From Metarhizium brunneum (taxonomy: Eukaryota; Ascomycota; Sordariomycetes; Hypocreales; Clavicipitaceae), in the NCBI RefSeq assembly GCF_013426205.1, contig NC_089426.1, forward strand, positions 2,914,001 to 2,978,000: a stretch of DNA of 64,000 bases. The letters run 5' to 3'. Positions 61,750-64,000 of this stretch are shown one piece after another (the first letter of the stretch is position 1; each line of letters starts with the position of its first letter). The translations under genes and the position numbers were made by a program. The notes below the pieces were generated by a model. That model did no database searches. It was not told the DNA's origin and was given only the letters and a program-made list of their open reading frames with translations.

Positions 61750-63622
61750 ATGATGACTATGCTTCCGTGTCTCCTTTTTCTTGCTGGACTCCCTGCAGTC
61801 CTCGCCCACGTAGGAGGCCATTGCCCGCCAGCAGGCCCGGTCCTACCGCCGCCGGAACTATCTGCAAGACTCGACCTGTCCAAACTCGATTCTCAGCTCG
61901 ACAGTATCGTGAGAAACGCCTCGAGGTCCTTCAATGCCACCGAAAACTCATTCTCTATACTACTTACTTCCAGAAATGCCACTGTATACCAGTACCATCA
62001 CACGGCTGCGGTCCGGGACCCGTCCGGCGTCAAGAAGGTGGATGGCGATACAGTATATCGGCTCTGTAGCGTTACGAAATTGTTCAATGTGTTGACGGTG
62101 TTGTTGAATGCGGGGGATCTTTTGGACACGTGTATTACCAAGTATGTTCCCGAATTGGCGGGAGACCAAGTGTACGAGGGTATTACGTTGAGGATGCTGA
62201 GCAGCCAGGTGTCTGGGTTACCGAGAAGTGGTGAGTCGGCTCCATCATGGCAATCTTGTGCCGTTCCATGATGCATCATCCCCTTCTTTCCTAGAATAAA
62301 GGCGGTTGAACTAACTTGTCTACTAGGTGATGCATTTGACCTGGCCAGTACAGACGCCAAGAGCTGGGAAGATGACGGCTTTCCGGTTCCCCCCAAGGGG
62401 GATATGCCACCGTGCGACGTGGTCGGAGGAGAAGTGTGTAATCGTGCTCGTATGGGTGCCACCGTCCAAGCTTTGCCAACATGTTTGCTGACCTTTGAGA
62501 GCAGAGTTCTTTGAGAATCTCAAGAGCAACCAGTTGATTTGGCTGCCCGGGGCCAAGACGGCGTATTCGAACCAGGCGTACACCCTTCTGGGGATGGCTA
62601 TGCAGAATATAACGGGAAAGACATTCGCTCAACTCCTACGGGATAGCGTCACGACGCCCCTTGGCATGTCACTCACTGGGCTGAACACGCCCGATAATTC
62701 ACGGGGCATCATTCCGAATGGGGCAGGCAAAGTCCTTTGGGACCAGGACATGGGGAATTACAATGCGTACGAGTGCTCACTGCCCTCTCCGAAACGCACC
62801 GTGTACTGACTGCGTCAAAGGACCGCCGGCCTTTTCTCGACTCCCAATGAGCTGGGCAAGTTTGTCCGCGGCATCATGAACCACGAGCTTCTGTCTGCCG
62901 CGAACACAAGAGAGTGGATGCGCCCAGCTAGCTTCGCTGGCTCATACTCCATGTCTGTTGGCGCGCCATGGGAAATCTTCCGCGTTGCCCATCTCACGCC
63001 TGATCAGCGACCCATTGACATCTACACCAAGTCGGGTAGCATGCCCGGCTGGGGGACATACGTATTTTTTGTCCCCGACTACAATGTCGGAGGCGCCATT
63101 GCTGTTTCTGGAGATGATGGAGATGCGGCTAGTTTGGCACTGCTTGATATGGTTGCCGCTACATTCGTTCCGGCTGTCGACTCTCTTGCACGACAGCAAG
63201 CCAAAGCAGCTTACACGGGACAATATGGTGCATCGTCCAACGACAATAAACCCATGAATGAAACAGCCCATCTCGAGCTAGTCATTGACCAGGGGCCGGG
63301 ATTGAAGGTCAAGTCATGGTTCAACAACGGAAAATCCATAATCAAGGCCATCGCAGATCACAAGGGAGTCAAGCCGGAGGGGACGGATCTTCGACTTTAC
63401 CCAATTGGTGAGAATAACAGATGGCAACTGAGCGTTGAGACGCTGAAGCGACGGGTTGACGTAGCTAGGAAGCCGAGTGACGCTTGTTCGAATTGGTTTC
63501 AAACCGATTCCATGCGCTGGGCGACGCTGCCGGTTGATGAGTTCGACTTTGAGGTCACCAATGGACGGGTAGTTGGGGTTCGGAACCTGGGCTTGAGAGC
63601 AAATCTCAGCAAGATCCACTAG
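61750..63622 (+). CDS. secreted serine beta-lactamase-fold hydrolase
   Basis: Exons 61750-62230, 62327-62449, 62505-62766 and 62821-63622 total 1668 nt (555 aa), joined in phase at PRS-GDAFD, NRA-QFFENL and NYNA-TAGLF. A signal peptide (LPCLLFLAGLPAVLA, cleavage near residue 19) indicates secretion. The class C/DD-peptidase signature is present: SxxK as S107-V-T-K110 (RLCSVTKLFNVL) and YxN as Y222-S-N224 (AYSNQAYTLLGMAM). A KTG-like third motif may be TKSGSMPGWGTY in exon 4. Conserved Cys pairs (PPCDVVGGEVC) and N-glycosylation sites fit an extracellular enzyme. Fungal members are annotated as beta-lactamase-like or D-aminopeptidase/esterase; hydrolysis of a cyclic ester or amide is the general reaction, substrate unknown. 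The C-terminal 190 residues form an extra beta-rich domain. Start ATGs at 61750, 61753 and 61759 are close alternatives. Confidence 0.9.
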
Positions 63623-64000
63623 GTGCCAAAGATATATACGAGTATACCACTCAACAGTGCGAAGTATGTTGTCGTATATCGTTGTATGACAACCAATGGC
63701 CATGTACCGGGTCTGGTGAAATACCTACCTGGGTACTGTCGCCTTCCACCGGAGCTGGGGAAGCTTGAGCACCACCATGATGCGTCCGGGGTCCAAGAAA
63801 CGTTGCACTAGTTAGCCCATCAAAATGATGTCATCGCGATGGGGCACGTCTGTCAAAGAAGAAGAAAAAGCGATCTATTTACGTTGATTTCCCATCTGCT
63901 GCCAAACTTCGTGTCCCGTGATGCTTGCGTTCTGCAGCGGTTGCAGGTTCCAGTGCCGCACGAGCTCCCATTGAATCCCACCGTTCGCCAGATGGCGGCG
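63623..64000. other. 3' flank of the beta-lactamase-fold gene
   Basis: No gene is supported; the window ends here. An A/G-rich stretch (AAAGAAGAAGAAAAAG) lies near 63857-63871. Confidence 0.5.

Overview
The window is nuclear DNA of a filamentous ascomycete. Genes are split by short (about 48-170 bp) GT-AG introns with CTAAC-like branch sites, spacers are long, and the proteins are fungal: a Flc-type TRP channel, fungal ATP sulfurylase with a regulatory APS-kinase-like tail, EOS1, TRM44 and a DHA2 efflux pump. The style suggests Sordariomycetes, probably Hypocreales; that placement is inference from general familiarity, not from a search. All exon boundaries were worked out by hand from splice signals and reading phase.

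Left and central part, about 0-41 kb (housekeeping). In order: a ten-exon RRM protein (-, 475-3286, with a 13-nt microexon); an alpha/beta hydrolase of the proline-iminopeptidase type (-, 5130-6102); a coiled-coil orphan (-, 7441-8318); EOS1 (+, 10896-12055); eIF1/SUI1 (-, 12832-13625); tRNA Um44 methyltransferase TRM44 (+, 15669-17168), tail-to-tail with a three-exon intradiol ring-cleavage dioxygenase (-, 17181-18382); a large Ser/Arg-rich conserved protein (-, 19126-21744); ATP sulfurylase (-, 23713-25751); a TRP-like/flavin-carrier channel (+, 30493-33364); a small Cys-motif membrane protein (-, 34779-35436); and a Gdt1-type cation/Mn transporter (-, 38638-40351). A MITE-like inverted-repeat element lies at 22645-22857.

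Accessory block, about 41.5-54.8 kb. A gene resembling a repeated PD-(D/E)XK-like fungal family (41581-43092) is bracketed by AT-rich palindromes. It is followed by a frameshifted casein-kinase-1-like pseudogene (43967-45039), a decayed antisense gene overlapping its 3' end (44973-45872), and an APH-fold phosphotransferase whose metal-binding Asp is replaced by Asn (46404-47159). Then come AT-rich, gene-poor DNA, an intact DHA2/TRI12-type MFS efflux pump (51047-52924) and a multi-membrane-segment gene broken by two frameshifts (53080-54762). This stretch looks like a mobile, decaying island inside a conserved region.

Right part, about 58.7-64 kb. Conserved genes return: a five-exon DCAF11-like WD40 protein with acidic runs (+, 58730-60984) and a secreted serine-beta-lactamase-fold hydrolase (+, 61750-63622), whose promoter carries three copies of an 11-mer directly before a TATA box. 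No rRNA, tRNA or CRISPR array was recognised. Most genes are unrelated single-function loci, and I see no convincing biosynthetic cluster, although the MFS pump and the decayed neighbours could be the remains of one.
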